Assembly: GCF_004023625.1 (NCBI RefSeq)
Contig: NZ_RPDJ01000020.1
Span: 1-64,000 of the forward strand
DNA: 64,000 nt
Origin: Streptomyces cavernae
GTDB lineage: Bacteria; Actinomycetota; Actinomycetes; Streptomycetales; Streptomycetaceae
Direction of reading: 5' to 3'
Part shown: positions 8,568 to 16,504 of the stretch, piece by piece
How positions within the stretch are numbered: the stretch's first letter is position 1
Layout: each line of letters begins with the position of its first letter
Program-made: the position numbers and the translations under genes
Notes under the pieces: model-generated
What the model was told of the DNA's origin: nothing
Database searches by the model: none
What the model saw: only the letters and a program-made list of their open reading frames with translations

Positions 8568-9671
8568 GTGCGGGACGAAGAACGCGGCCCATGGGAACTT
8601 CCCGCCGAGGACGGCCGGGACGGGCTGCGGCGCGTGACCGAGGACATCGGGCACGTGGCCGACGGCATCGACGGCATCCCCGAGCAGCAAGCCAGGCCGC
8701 ACCCGGAGGAGGACCCGCGGTCCGCGGTACGGGGGACGGATCAGACGGAGCCGATCGAGCGCGAGGCGCTCACCGGCCGGGGTGACGGGCGACGGACCGC
8801 GCGGTCCGGGGGAGCGTCCCGTGAAGGGCGGCGGCAGGTGACGGGCGGGACGATGAGCGAGCACGAGCGGCAGGCCGAACAGGGCGCGCACAGCGCGCAG
8901 GGGACACAGCACGATCCGCAGGACCGCAGCGGGGCCCGGGCTATGTTCGTCGAGCTGCGCAAGCTGCAGGACGGCACCCCCGAGTACGCGGAGCTGCGCA
9001 ACCGGCTGGTCCGGATGCATCTGCCGCTCGTCGAGCACCTCGCACGCCGCTTCCGCAACCGCGGCGAACCGCTGGACGACCTCACCCAGGTAGCCACCAT
9101 CGGCCTGATCAAGTCGGTGGACCGCTTCGACCCGGAGCGCGGCGTGGAGTTCTCCACGTACGCGACGCCGACGGTGGTCGGCGAGATCAAGCGGCACTTC
9201 CGCGACAAGGGCTGGGCGGTCCGCGTGCCACGCCGGCTGCAGGAACTGCGACTGGCGCTGACCACGGCGACAGCGGAGCTCTCCCAGCAGCACGGCCGCT
9301 CCCCGACGGTGCACGAACTGGCGGAGAAGCTCGCCATCTCCGAGGAGGAGGTCCTGGAGGGCCTGGAGTCGGCCAACGCCTACTCCACGCTGTCCCTGGA
9401 CGTCCCGGACACGGACGACGAGTCCCCGGCGGTGGCGGACACCCTGGGCGCGGAGGACGAGGCCCTGGAGGGCGTCGAGTACCGCGAGTCGCTCAAGCCG
9501 CTGCTGGAGGACCTCCCGCCCCGGGAGAAGCGGATCCTGCTCCTCCGCTTCTTCGGGAACATGACCCAGTCACAGATCGCGCAGGAGGTCGGCATCTCCC
9601 AGATGCACGTCTCCCGGCTGCTGGCCCGCACCCTCGCGCAGCTGCGGGAGAAGCTCCTCGTGGAGGAGTGA
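8568..9671 (+). CDS. sigH: Stress-response sigma factor SigH (sigma-B/F family)
   Basis: 367 aa from GTG 8568. Sigma-70 regions 2 (DDLTQVATIGLIKSVDRFDPERGVEFSTYA), 3 (RSPTVHELAEKLAISEEEVLEGL) and 4 (REKRILLLRFFGNMTQSQIAQEVGISQMHVSRLL) are complete; this is the SigB-like group used for osmotic stress and development. About 95 acidic, charged residues precede the conserved core that begins near ATG 8853. S. coelicolor SigH is known as several isoforms from alternative starts and processing, and the candidates here are GTG 8547 (overlapping ushX), GTG 8568 (after GGGGAGGG) and ATG 8853 (272 aa). ushX lies directly upstream; wblE and the PdtaS-like kinase follow further on. Confidence 0.9.
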   Translation: MRDEERGPWELPAEDGRDGLRRVTEDIGHVADGIDGIPEQQARPHPEEDPRSAVRGTDQTEPIEREALTGRGDGRRTARSGGASREGRRQVTGGTMSEHERQAEQGAHSAQGTQHDPQDRSGARAMFVELRKLQDGTPEYAELRNRLVRMHLPLVEHLARRFRNRGEPLDDLTQVATIGLIKSVDRFDPERGVEFSTYATPTVVGEIKRHFRDKGWAVRVPRRLQELRLALTTATAELSQQHGRSPTVHELAEKLAISEEEVLEGLESANAYSTLSLDVPDTDDESPAVADTLGAEDEALEGVEYRESLKPLLEDLPPREKRILLLRFFGNMTQSQIAQEVGISQMHVSRLLARTLAQLREKLLVEE

Positions 9672-9800
9672 CGACACCCCCGGCGGAGGGGCCGTCCGCA
9701 CCTCCGCCGAGGCCCGTGCCGCCGTCCGCACTGCCGCCGAGGCCCGTGCGACTGGCCGCACCTCCGCCGGGGCCCGCGCGACCGACCGCACCACCGCAGG
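9672..9800 (+). repeat. Degenerate direct repeats after sigH
   Basis: Three to four imperfect copies of a roughly 30-bp unit containing CCGCACCTCCGCCG(A/G)GGCCCG lie between the convergent sigH and membrane-protein genes. I see no clear terminator. Confidence 0.6.
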
Positions 9801-9840
9801 GCGACGAGGCCCGTTCAGCGGCTTCGCGAACGGGTCGGCC

Positions 9841-10290
9841 TCACTTCCGGTCCGGTACGTTTCCTGGGCCGCCGATGCCCAGGGCCCGGGCCGTCGTGGG
9901 GTTCACCAGGAGGACCAGGGCTGTGATCGCGACTGCCGCCAGGACGATGCCGCCGGGTATGGCGACGCTGTCGGCCCGCAGCAGGTTGTAGGCCACCGGC
10001 AGCGCGATGATCTGGGTCACGATCGCCGGGCCCCGGCTCCAACTGCGGCGGCCCAGCAGGCCCCGCGCGGCCAGCAACGGCAACAGCGCCAGGACGATGA
10101 GCGTGACGCCCCCGGTGACGGCCTGCTGCCGGTCGTCCGGATGGCCCGTGAGCCCCAGTACCAGGATCACCGCGCCCCCCACGAGCAGTGCGAGCCCCTC
10201 GAGCCCGGTGAGCGCCGCCGCGGCGGTCAGCCGGCCGGGGCGGGGGCCTTGGTCGGGGGCGTCCGAAGTGGGGTTCTGCTCTGCGCTCAC
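9841..10290 (-). CDS. Small integral membrane protein
   Basis: 149 aa. After a polar N-terminus (SAEQNPTSDAPDQGPRPG) come four hydrophobic segments, consistent with four TM helices: AAALTGLEGLALLVGGAVILVL, VTLIVLALLPLLAARGLL, AIVTQIIALPVAYNLL and GIVLAAVAITALVLLV. No known motif is evident. The GTG at 10290 was chosen because the sequence upstream runs into the divergent kinase-like gene's promoter. A gene of this type sits between sigH and the lipid-kinase-like gene in S. coelicolor as I recall it. Function unknown. Confidence 0.75.
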   Translation of the reverse strand: MSAEQNPTSDAPDQGPRPGRLTAAAALTGLEGLALLVGGAVILVLGLTGHPDDRQQAVTGGVTLIVLALLPLLAARGLLGRRSWSRGPAIVTQIIALPVAYNLLRADSVAIPGGIVLAAVAITALVLLVNPTTARALGIGGPGNVPDRK

Positions 10291-10428
10291 ACCCGAAGCG
10301 TAGCCCTCCGCACCGGGGCCGTTCCGGCCCGGTGACCCGTGTACGTGGCCAAGCGCAACGCACCGCACTCTCACCGGATCCCCACCTCGGTATGGGCCGA
10401 GTACCAACGAGTAGGTACGCTGCACCTC

Positions 10429-11397
10429 ATGCGTGCACTCCTCGTGGTCAATCCGGCGGCAACCACCACCAGCGCACGCACACGGGATGTGCTGATCCAC
10501 GCGCTGGCGAGCGAGATGAAGCTCGAGGCCGTCACCACGGAGTACCGCGGGCACGCCTGGGACCTCGGCCGACAGGCCGCGGAGAGCGAGGACATCGACC
10601 TGGTGGTCGCCCTCGGCGGCGACGGCACGGTCAACGAGGTGGTCAACGGCCTGCTGCATGACGGCCCCGACCCGGAGGGCCTCCCCCGTCTCGCGGTTGT
10701 CCCCGGCGGCTCCACCAACGTCTTCGCCCGCGCCCTTGGGCTGCCCAACGACGCCGTGGAGGCCACCGGCGCACTCCTCGACGCGCTGCGCGAAGGACGG
10801 GAGCGCACGGTGGGCCTGGGGCTGGCCTCGGGAACGCCGGGCTCCGAGGACGAGGCGGTGCCCGCCCGTTGGTTCACTTTCTGCGCGGGATTCGGTTTCG
10901 ACGCCGGCGTAATAGGCCGGGTCGAACAGCAGCGGGAACGCGGCAAACGCTCCACACACGCTCTTTATCTCCGACAGGCCGTCCGTGCTTTCCTCGGAGA
11001 ACCCAACCGTCGCCACGGAATGATCACACTGGAACGGTCCGGCGAGGATCCCGTGACCGATCTCGTGCTGTCGATCGTCTGCAACACGTCTCCTTGGACG
11101 TATCTCGGCAACCGCCCCGTCTACGCGTCCCCGAAGGCCTCGTTCGACACCGGTCTGGACCTGCTCGGGCTGAGCCGTCTCTCGAGTGCCGCGCTCGCCC
11201 GGTATGCGACACAGTTGCTCACTTCGTCCCCCGAGCGCGGACCGCACGGCAAGCATGCCGTCACTCTCCATGACCTGACCGACTTCACCTTGCATTCGAA
11301 GGTGCCGCTCCCCCTCCAGATGGACGGGGACCACCTAGGACTGCGTACGAGCGTGACGTTCACAGGCGTACGCCGTGCACTGCGTGTGATTGTGTGA
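10429..11397 (+). CDS. Diacylglycerol kinase catalytic-domain (LCB5/YegS-like) protein
   Basis: 322 aa. The DAGK catalytic domain is seen in VVNPAATTT, the ATP-binding VVALGGDGTVNEVVNGLL (GGDGT signature) and VVPGGSTNVFARALGLP. The C-terminal half carries the second beta-domain (PLQMDGDHLG, corresponding to the conserved DG(E/D) near the end). The family phosphorylates lipids such as diacylglycerol or sphingoid bases; the natural substrate here is unknown. The ATG at 10429 lies close behind GTAGGTACGC, a vegetative-like -10 region, so the mRNA may be short-leadered or leaderless. wblE follows after 320 bp. Confidence 0.85.
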   Translation: MRALLVVNPAATTTSARTRDVLIHALASEMKLEAVTTEYRGHAWDLGRQAAESEDIDLVVALGGDGTVNEVVNGLLHDGPDPEGLPRLAVVPGGSTNVFARALGLPNDAVEATGALLDALREGRERTVGLGLASGTPGSEDEAVPARWFTFCAGFGFDAGVIGRVEQQRERGKRSTHALYLRQAVRAFLGEPNRRHGMITLERSGEDPVTDLVLSIVCNTSPWTYLGNRPVYASPKASFDTGLDLLGLSRLSSAALARYATQLLTSSPERGPHGKHAVTLHDLTDFTLHSKVPLPLQMDGDHLGLRTSVTFTGVRRALRVIV

Positions 11398-11717
11398 GCG
11401 GAACGGGCAAAAGTCCTTCCACTCGAACGTTTAGGCCAGGGTCCACCCCATGGAATTACGGCTGTGACACAGTCGACACCGAGGAATCAAAAAAAACTTT
11501 CCGGAAGGGGTTGTATCCGCCGCTGAGGTTTGCGAGTCTCTACGTGGCGCTCGAGACGGATCGCAACACCAGCCTCCGCAGAGAGCCCGAACCCCTCCTC
11601 AATCTTCAGGACCACGCCGACCCCGGTCGACAGTCGGCCCTTCCCTTGTTGAGGGATTCGTGAAAGCGTTCACATTCACAAGCAACCTGCACGTAATACC
11701 AAGGAGAGGTAGCAGCC
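11398..11717 (+). promoter_or_regulatory. Upstream region of wblE
   Basis: 320 bp without a gene between the kinase-like gene and wblE. It has an A-rich tract (AAAAAAAACTTTCC near 11489), unusual at this GC content. The strand-proximal part (AAAGCGTTCACATTCACAAG) lies just before the AAGGAGAGG ribosome binding site of wblE. Such length and AT-rich patches fit a multi-promoter control region, but I cannot assign -35/-10 pairs with confidence. Confidence 0.45.
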
Positions 11718-11975
11718 ATGGACTGGCGTCACAACGCCGTTTGCCGCGAGGAAGACCCCGAGCTGTTCTTCCCCATCGGCAACACCGGTCCTGCGCTGCT
11801 GCAGATCGAGGAAGCCAAGGCCGTCTGCCGTCGCTGCCCGGTTATCGAGCAGTGCCTGCAGTGGGCGCTCGAGTCCGGCCAGGACTCCGGCGTCTGGGGT
11901 GGCCTCAGCGAGGACGAGCGCCGTGCCATGAAGCGCCGCGCCGCCCGCAACCGCGCCCGTCAGGCCTCCGCCTGA
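11718..11975 (+). CDS. wblE: WhiB-like iron-sulfur regulator WblE
   Basis: 85 aa. Four [4Fe-4S] ligand cysteines are at C9, C37, C40 and C46 in the C...CxxCxxxxxC arrangement. They are followed by the GVWGG turn and a basic DNA-binding tail (RRAMKRRAARNRARQ). Sequence and neighbourhood match WblE, the Streptomyces counterpart of M. tuberculosis WhiB1, a cluster-dependent transcription factor that works with the housekeeping sigma factor and senses NO. AAGGAGAGG sits 7-8 nt before the ATG. The PdtaS-like kinase gene on the opposite strand is its neighbour in mycobacteria too. Confidence 0.95.
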   Translation: MDWRHNAVCREEDPELFFPIGNTGPALLQIEEAKAVCRRCPVIEQCLQWALESGQDSGVWGGLSEDERRAMKRRAARNRARQASA

Positions 11976-12082
11976 CACCCACCACCCCGTAATACGAGCC
12001 TGAGCCCGGCGGCGCGTACAGCGAGTACGCATCTCCCGCCCCCGAGCCGCAGCGCGCAGTACCCCCGATGCGCATAGCATTC

Positions 12083-12116
12083 CGAGCCCCGGAACACCTC
12101 AGTGGTCCGGGGCTCG
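12083..12116 (+). terminator. Hairpin downstream of wblE
   Basis: An 11-bp perfect stem (CGAGCCCCGGA at 12083-12093 pairing with 12106-12116) and a 12-nt loop lie 108 bp after the wblE stop. No U-tract follows, as is usual for Streptomyces terminators. Confidence 0.6.
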
Positions 12117-12149
12117 ACTGCGTGCGTTCGCGGTTGCTACGGCGGCACT

Positions 12150-12228
12150 CGGCTTTGCTCAAGCGGGGCGGACGCGGCTTTGCTCGAACGGGGCGGACGC
12201 GGCTTTGCTCGAACGGGGCGGACGCCAT
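12150..12228 (+). repeat. Tandem 25-bp repeat, three copies
   Basis: Three consecutive copies of a unit of about 25 bp (CGGCTTTGCTC(A/G)A followed by CGGGGCGGACG) lie between the converging wblE and kinase genes. No coding role is seen. Confidence 0.8.
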
Positions 12229-12295
12229 GAGGGGCTGGACGTGTCCGGCCGGGGCGGAGTGTTCCGGCCCGGCCTGCGTTCGTCCGCTGCTTCTT

Positions 12296-13762
12296 CTACT
12301 TCTCCGCCCGTACCGGGATGTCCAGTATCACCTGGGTGCCGCGCTCGGGTGCCGGGACCATGTCGAAGCTGCCGCCCAACTCCCCCTCGACCAGGGTCCG
12401 TACGATCTGCAGACCGAGGTTGCCCGAGGTGTGCGGGTCGAAGCCCTCGGGCAGGCCGACCCCGTCGTCCTGGACGGTGACCAGCAGGCGGGTCTCCGTG
12501 GGGGTGCCTCCACGGACCGCCGAGACCTCGACGGTGCCGGTGTCGCCCGGCCGGAAACCGTGCTCCAGGGCGTTCTGCAGGATCTCCGTGAGGACCATGG
12601 ACAGCGGGGTCGCCACCTCCGCGTCGAGGATGCCGAAGCGGCCGCTGCGCCGGCCGGTGACCGTGCCCGGCGAGATCTCGGCGACCATGGCGAGCACCCG
12701 GTCGGCGATCTCGTCGAACTCCACGCGTTCGTCCAGGTTCTGAGAGAGCGTCTCGTGCACGATCGCAATCGAGCCGACGCGTCGTACGGCCTCCTCCAGG
12801 GCCTCCCGGCCGCGCTCCGAATCGATGCGCCGGGCCTGCAGCCGCAGCAGCGCGGCGACCGTCTGGAGGTTGTTCTTCACCCGGTGGTGGATCTCCCGGA
12901 TGGTGGCGTCCTTGGTGATCAATTCGCGTTCGCGGCGCCGGAGTTCGGTGACATCACGGAGCAGGACGAGCGAACCGATGCGGGTGCCCTTGGGCTTGAG
13001 GGGGATCGCGCGGAGCTGGATCACCCCGTCGTTGGCCTCGATCTCGAACTCCCGGGGCGCCCAGCCGCTGGCGACCTTGGCGAGCGCCTCGTCCACCGGC
13101 CCCCGGGTCGGGGCGAGTTCGGCGGTGATCCGGCCCAGGTGGTGGCCGAGGAGGTCGGAGGCGAGGCCGAGGCGGTGGTACGCGGAGAGGGCGTTGGGGG
13201 ACGCGTACTGGACGATGCCCTCGGCGTCGAGCCGGATCAGACCGTCGCCGACGCGGGGCGAGGCGTCCATGTCCACCTGCTGGTTGGCGAACGGGAACGC
13301 CCCGGCGGCGATCATCTGCGCGAGGTCGGACGCGCTCTGGAGGTAGGTGAGTTCGAGCCGGCTCGGCGTGCGCACGGTGAGCAGGTTGGTGTTGCGGGCG
13401 ATCACTCCGAGGACGCGCCCCTCGCGGCGGACGGGGATGGACTCGACCCGCACGGGGACCTCTTCGCGCCACTCCGGGTCGCCCTCGCGCACGATGCGGC
13501 CCTCGTCGAGGGCGACGTCCAGCATGGGGCGCCGGCCGCGCGGGACGAGGTGGCCGACCATGTCGTCCTGGTAGGAGGTGGGGCCGGTGTTGGGCCGCAT
13601 CTGGGCGACGGACACATACCGGGTGCCGTCGCGGGTGGGGACCCACAGGACGAGGTCGGCGAAGGAGAGGTCGGAGAGCAGCTGCCACTCCGAGACCAGC
13701 AGGTGCAGCCACTCGAGGTCGGAGTCACTCAGAGCGGTGTGCAGGCGTACGAGGTCGTTCAT
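12296..13762 (-). CDS. pdtaS: PdtaS-like sensor histidine kinase (GAF-PAS-HisKA_2-HATPase)
   Basis: 488 aa, soluble. A GAF-like N-terminal domain (about residues 1-150), a PAS domain (RVGDGLIRLDAEGIVQYASP onward), and a HisKA_2 dimerisation/phosphoacceptor box (REIHHRVKNNLQTVAALL, phospho-His within HHRVKNN) precede a HATPase domain (ILQNALEHGF N-box, VQDDGVGLPEGF G1 box, GNLGLQIVRTL G2 box). This architecture and the wblE neighbour match PdtaS (Rv3220c), which lies beside whiB1 in M. tuberculosis and signals to an ANTAR-domain RNA-binding response regulator. The ATG at 13762 (MNDLVRLH) follows GCCCTCC on the minus strand. No response regulator gene is adjacent. Confidence 0.88.
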   Translation of the reverse strand: MNDLVRLHTALSDSDLEWLHLLVSEWQLLSDLSFADLVLWVPTRDGTRYVSVAQMRPNTGPTSYQDDMVGHLVPRGRRPMLDVALDEGRIVREGDPEWREEVPVRVESIPVRREGRVLGVIARNTNLLTVRTPSRLELTYLQSASDLAQMIAAGAFPFANQQVDMDASPRVGDGLIRLDAEGIVQYASPNALSAYHRLGLASDLLGHHLGRITAELAPTRGPVDEALAKVASGWAPREFEIEANDGVIQLRAIPLKPKGTRIGSLVLLRDVTELRRRERELITKDATIREIHHRVKNNLQTVAALLRLQARRIDSERGREALEEAVRRVGSIAIVHETLSQNLDERVEFDEIADRVLAMVAEISPGTVTGRRSGRFGILDAEVATPLSMVLTEILQNALEHGFRPGDTGTVEVSAVRGGTPTETRLLVTVQDDGVGLPEGFDPHTSGNLGLQIVRTLVEGELGGSFDMVPAPERGTQVILDIPVRAEK

Positions 13763-13889
13763 GGAGGGCACGTCTGCGAGCGTACCTGGGGCTTCGACGG
13801 GGGCTCGGCCCCAGGTGACCCTGGCGGGGTGCGGACCGGGTCCTACGTCGTGGACCTGCACCGGTATCGCGGCACCCGCGGGCCGCGGC

Positions 13890-14050
13890 GCCTGGGAGGG
13901 ACCCTCAACCCTCCCGGCACCGCAGCCCGGAGCAGCATCGGCCACGGGGTGTGCGGTCCCGTCGGCCGAGGGTGAGGACCCGGGGCAGTCAGGGCAGAGA
14001 GCCCGGTTCCTCGGTCCGTCTTCCTGTGCGGGGAAGACGGAGGCTTTTTG
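13890..14050 (+). ncRNA. Probable small RNA, scr5239-like
   Basis: A 429-bp gap separates the kinase from the SIS gene. On the plus strand it ends in a textbook intrinsic terminator (10-bp stem 14015-14024/14032-14041, then GGCTTTTTG), yet no plus-strand gene lies upstream. About 160 bp back, another hairpin (GGGAGGG at 13894, CCCTCCC at 13909) marks the other end. The 159-nt sRNA scr5239 of S. coelicolor, a regulator of agarase, metE and PEP carboxykinase mRNAs that depends on DasR, is recorded in this same intergenic region. Strand is uncertain: the U-tract argues for plus, but a DasR-like site at 14071-14082 and a TAAGTT -10 at 14067-14062 would suit a minus-strand transcript of the same length. 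Confidence 0.5.
14015..14049 (+). terminator. Intrinsic terminator with U-tract
   Basis: The stem TCCGTCTTCC/GGAAGACGGA has a 7-nt loop and is followed by GGCTTTTT. It terminates plus-strand transcription with no plus-strand CDS in front, hence the sRNA call. Confidence 0.75.
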
Positions 14051-14068
14051 CTTGTCGCCTAAACTTAT

Positions 14069-14084
14069 TGTGGACTAGACCATT
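14069..14084. promoter_or_regulatory. DasR-like operator (dre)
   Basis: The core TGGACTAGACCA (14071-14082) differs at one base from the dre core TGGTCTAGACCA. It lies between the SIS gene and the sRNA/kinase. Confidence 0.75.
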
Positions 14085-14110
14085 CTCCGATGTCTATGCA
14101 TCGGAGAATG
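14081..14110. repeat. Perfect 12-bp inverted repeat overlapping dre
   Basis: CATTCTCCGATG (14081-14092) is repeated inverted at 14099-14110 around a 6-nt loop. It shares two bases with the dre core. It could end transcription of the SIS gene (stop 82 bp away) or be an operator. Confidence 0.7.
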
Positions 14111-14191
14111 ATTGTTGTCGTCTCTTCGTTCCGGTTCCCCTGAAGCGTAGCCCCCTCCGGGCCCGACCGGGGCCGGATCACCGTCGCCCGC

Positions 14192-15244
14192 TCAACGGGT
14201 CTCCGTCACCTTCGCCAGCGCACGAGGTGCGTCCGGGTCCTGGCCTCGGGCGATGGTGACCTCGTAGGCGAGCAGTTGCAGCGGAAGGATCTCCAGAACG
14301 GGCTGGATCTCCTCCGGCACGCCCTCGGTGGGCAGGACGAAGCCGGCCGAGGCCCGCTCGACCTGGGGGCGCGGGCCGATCACGACGAGGTCGGCGCCCC
14401 GGCCACGCAGCCGGTCGAGGACGGGCTGCAATGCCGCGCCGCCCTTGCCGTCCGTGACGACCGCTATCACCGGGGAGATGTTGTCGACCATGGCGAGCGG
14501 GCCGTGCAGCAGATCGGCGCCGGAGTAGGAGAGGGCGGGGATGTAGCTCGTCTCCATGAGCTTGAGGGCGGCCTCCTTCGCGGTCGGATAGCCGTAGCCC
14601 CGGGAGGTGATGACCATGCGTTCGGCGAAGCGGTACCGGGCGGCGAGGGTCCTGACCTCGTCCTGGCGGGCCAGGATCTGCTCGGCGCGGTCGGGCAGCA
14701 TCTTCGCGGCCGCGCCGTCGCCGCCGCGCAGCCCCTCTACGAAGAGGTAGAGGGCGAGGAGGGATGCCGTGTACGTCTTCGTGGCGGGGAGCGCCTTCTC
14801 CGGTCCCGCCATGATGTCGATGTGGTACTCGGAGACCGCGGCGAGCGGTGAGTCCGGGTTGTTGGTGACGGCGAGTGTGATGGCCCCGCCCTCGCGCGCG
14901 GCCTTCGTGGAGGCCACCAGGTCCGGGGAGCCGCCGGACTGGCTCACGGTGATCACCAGGACGTCGGTGAGGTCCGGGCGGGCACCGTAGGCGGTGGTCG
15001 TCGACATGGATGTGAGTCCGCAGGGCAGGCCGAGGCGGATCTCCAGGAGGTACTTGGCGTAGAGGGCGGCGTTGTCGGAGGTGCCGCGGGCGGTGAGGAG
15101 CACGAAACGGGGTCCCCGGGCGGCGATCCGCCGGGCGACCTCGTGGATCCGCGCGGCACCGGAGTCGAGGATGCGCGACAGTACGGCGGGCTGCTCCGCC
15201 ATCTCACGGGACATGATGCTGCCTGGGCGCTCGGCGGTGGTCAT
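14192..15244 (-). CDS. SIS-domain aminosugar-phosphate isomerase/deaminase-like protein
   Basis: 350 aa with two SIS domains. The first has LLTARGTSDNAALYAKYLLE and ITVSQSGGSPDLVAST, the second ITSRGYGYPTAKEAALKLMET and GADLLHGPLAMVD. It resembles the isomerase half of GlmS (fructose-6-P/glucosamine-6-P) without the glutaminase domain, like AgaS/NagB-II proteins. Divergence from nagB across a shared DasR operator at 15347-15362 places it in the DasR regulon and supports a role with GlcNAc- or GlcN-6-phosphate. CAGGAGGCCCC precedes the ATG. The precise reaction is not established by sequence. Confidence 0.82.
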   Translation of the reverse strand: MTTAERPGSIMSREMAEQPAVLSRILDSGAARIHEVARRIAARGPRFVLLTARGTSDNAALYAKYLLEIRLGLPCGLTSMSTTTAYGARPDLTDVLVITVSQSGGSPDLVASTKAAREGGAITLAVTNNPDSPLAAVSEYHIDIMAGPEKALPATKTYTASLLALYLFVEGLRGGDGAAAKMLPDRAEQILARQDEVRTLAARYRFAERMVITSRGYGYPTAKEAALKLMETSYIPALSYSGADLLHGPLAMVDNISPVIAVVTDGKGGAALQPVLDRLRGRGADLVVIGPRPQVERASAGFVLPTEGVPEEIQPVLEILPLQLLAYEVTIARGQDPDAPRALAKVTETR

Positions 15245-15346
15245 GGGGCCTCCTGGGCGGTGGGTCGTCCGCGGTGGGGCCGCCGGTCGGGCCGCCGGGA
15301 CGAAGGCGGCCGACAGGGGCTTGGGGCGGGTTTCGGACTCTGCTAG

Positions 15347-15362
15347 ATTGGTCTATACCACA
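15347..15362. promoter_or_regulatory. DasR operator (dre) between SIS gene and nagB
   Basis: ATTGGTCTATACCACA has a TGGTCTATACCA core with one mismatch from the consensus. It lies 48 bp upstream of the nagB start, where it can control nagB and the divergent SIS gene. Confidence 0.88.
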
Positions 15363-15409
15363 TGTAGTCGAGCCCCAGGTGAAGGCTCCCTCAGATCGGC
15401 AGGCACAGG

Positions 15410-16195
15410 GTGGAAGTTGTCATAGTTCCGGACGCCCGCGCGGGCGGCGAGCTGATCGCCGAAGCCATGGCACAACTGCTGCGGCGGAAGCCCGAAGCGC
15501 TGTTGGGCGTTGCGACGGGATCGACTCCCCTTCCGGTCTACGAGGCGTTGGCGGCGAAGGTGCGGGCAGGGGCCGTGGACACTTCCCGGGCCCGTGTCGC
15601 GCAGCTCGACGAGTACGTGGGGCTCCCGTCCGAGCACCCGGAGTCGTACCGCTCGGTCTTGCGCCGGGAGGTCCTCGAGCCGCTGTGGATCGACCCCAAC
15701 TCCTTCCTCGGACCGGACGGCACGGCGGCGGACGTGCCGACGGCCTGCGCGGAGTACGAGTGGGAGCTGGCCGTGGCCGGGGGCGTCGACCTCCAGTTGC
15801 TGGGGATCGGCACGGACGGGCACATCGGGTTCAACGAGCCGGGCTCCTCGCTGGCCTCGCGGACGCGGATCAAGACACTGACCCAGCAGACCCGGGTGGA
15901 CAACGCGCGGTTCTTCGACGGGGACGTCGACCAGGTACCGCACCACGTGATCACCCAGGGCATCGGCACCATCCTGGAGGCCCAGCACCTGGTGCTGCTC
16001 GCGACGGGCGAGGGCAAGGCGGACGCGGTGGCCGCGACGGTGGAGGGCCCGCTCGCGGCGATCTGCCCGGCGTCGGCGCTCCAACTGCACCCCCACGCGA
16101 CGGTCGTGGTTGACGAGGCCGCCGCCTCCCGGCTGAAGCTGGCGGACTACTACCGCCACACGTTCGCCAACAAGCCGGTGTGGCAAGGGCTGTAG
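15410..16195 (+). CDS. nagB: Glucosamine-6-phosphate deaminase NagB
   Basis: 261 aa, normal length for NagB. It converts glucosamine-6-P to fructose-6-P plus ammonia, the step linking GlcNAc catabolism to glycolysis. Motifs seen are LGVATGSTPLPVYEAL (phosphate loop), AQLDEYVGL (catalytic Asp) and GIGTDGHIGFNEPGSS (catalytic Asp/His region). Translation begins at GTG 15410. The operator 48 bp upstream ties it to DasR, and in S. coelicolor nagB is a direct DasR target. It converges with dasD, with a strong terminator between. Confidence 0.95.
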   Translation: MEVVIVPDARAGGELIAEAMAQLLRRKPEALLGVATGSTPLPVYEALAAKVRAGAVDTSRARVAQLDEYVGLPSEHPESYRSVLRREVLEPLWIDPNSFLGPDGTAADVPTACAEYEWELAVAGGVDLQLLGIGTDGHIGFNEPGSSLASRTRIKTLTQQTRVDNARFFDGDVDQVPHHVITQGIGTILEAQHLVLLATGEGKADAVAATVEGPLAAICPASALQLHPHATVVVDEAAASRLKLADYYRHTFANKPVWQGL

Positions 16196-16214
16196 GGGCT
16201 CGTACCAGGCGCGG

Positions 16215-16325
16215 TCCTCGCACCACGCGCCTTCGTACGATCCGACGGGGTTGCACCACGCGCCTTCGTACGATCCGACGGGGTTGCACCACGCGCCGAC
16301 CTCGTACGATCCGCCGTCCTCGCGC
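16215..16325 (+). repeat. 33-bp tandem repeats downstream of nagB
   Basis: About three imperfect copies of a 33-bp unit (CACCACGCGCCTTCGTACGA then TCCGACGGGGTTG) lie in the nagB-dasD gap. Nothing coding is supported. Confidence 0.85.
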
Positions 16326-16454
16326 ATCGCCGAGGCGCCGCCGCCGGTGGGGGCGGCGGTGGCTACTGCGTCGGGCGTGAGCGAGGACGGCAGACACACC
16401 GTCTACGCCGTCGACGTCAGGGAGCGGCAAAAACAATGCGGCGGTACGCCGCTG

Positions 16455-16502
16455 AAAAACACACACGACGGCCGAGTCGCGGGCAGGACTCGGCCGTCGT
16501 GT
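16455..16502 (-). terminator. Strong intrinsic terminator of the das operon side
   Basis: A 16-bp perfect stem (16463-16478 with 16487-16502) and an 8-nt loop sit 3 bp beyond the dasD stop. On the minus strand a TGTGTTTTT tract (U5 at 16459-16455) follows. It also faces nagB and may stop both convergent transcripts. Confidence 0.9.
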
Positions 16503-16504
16503 TC

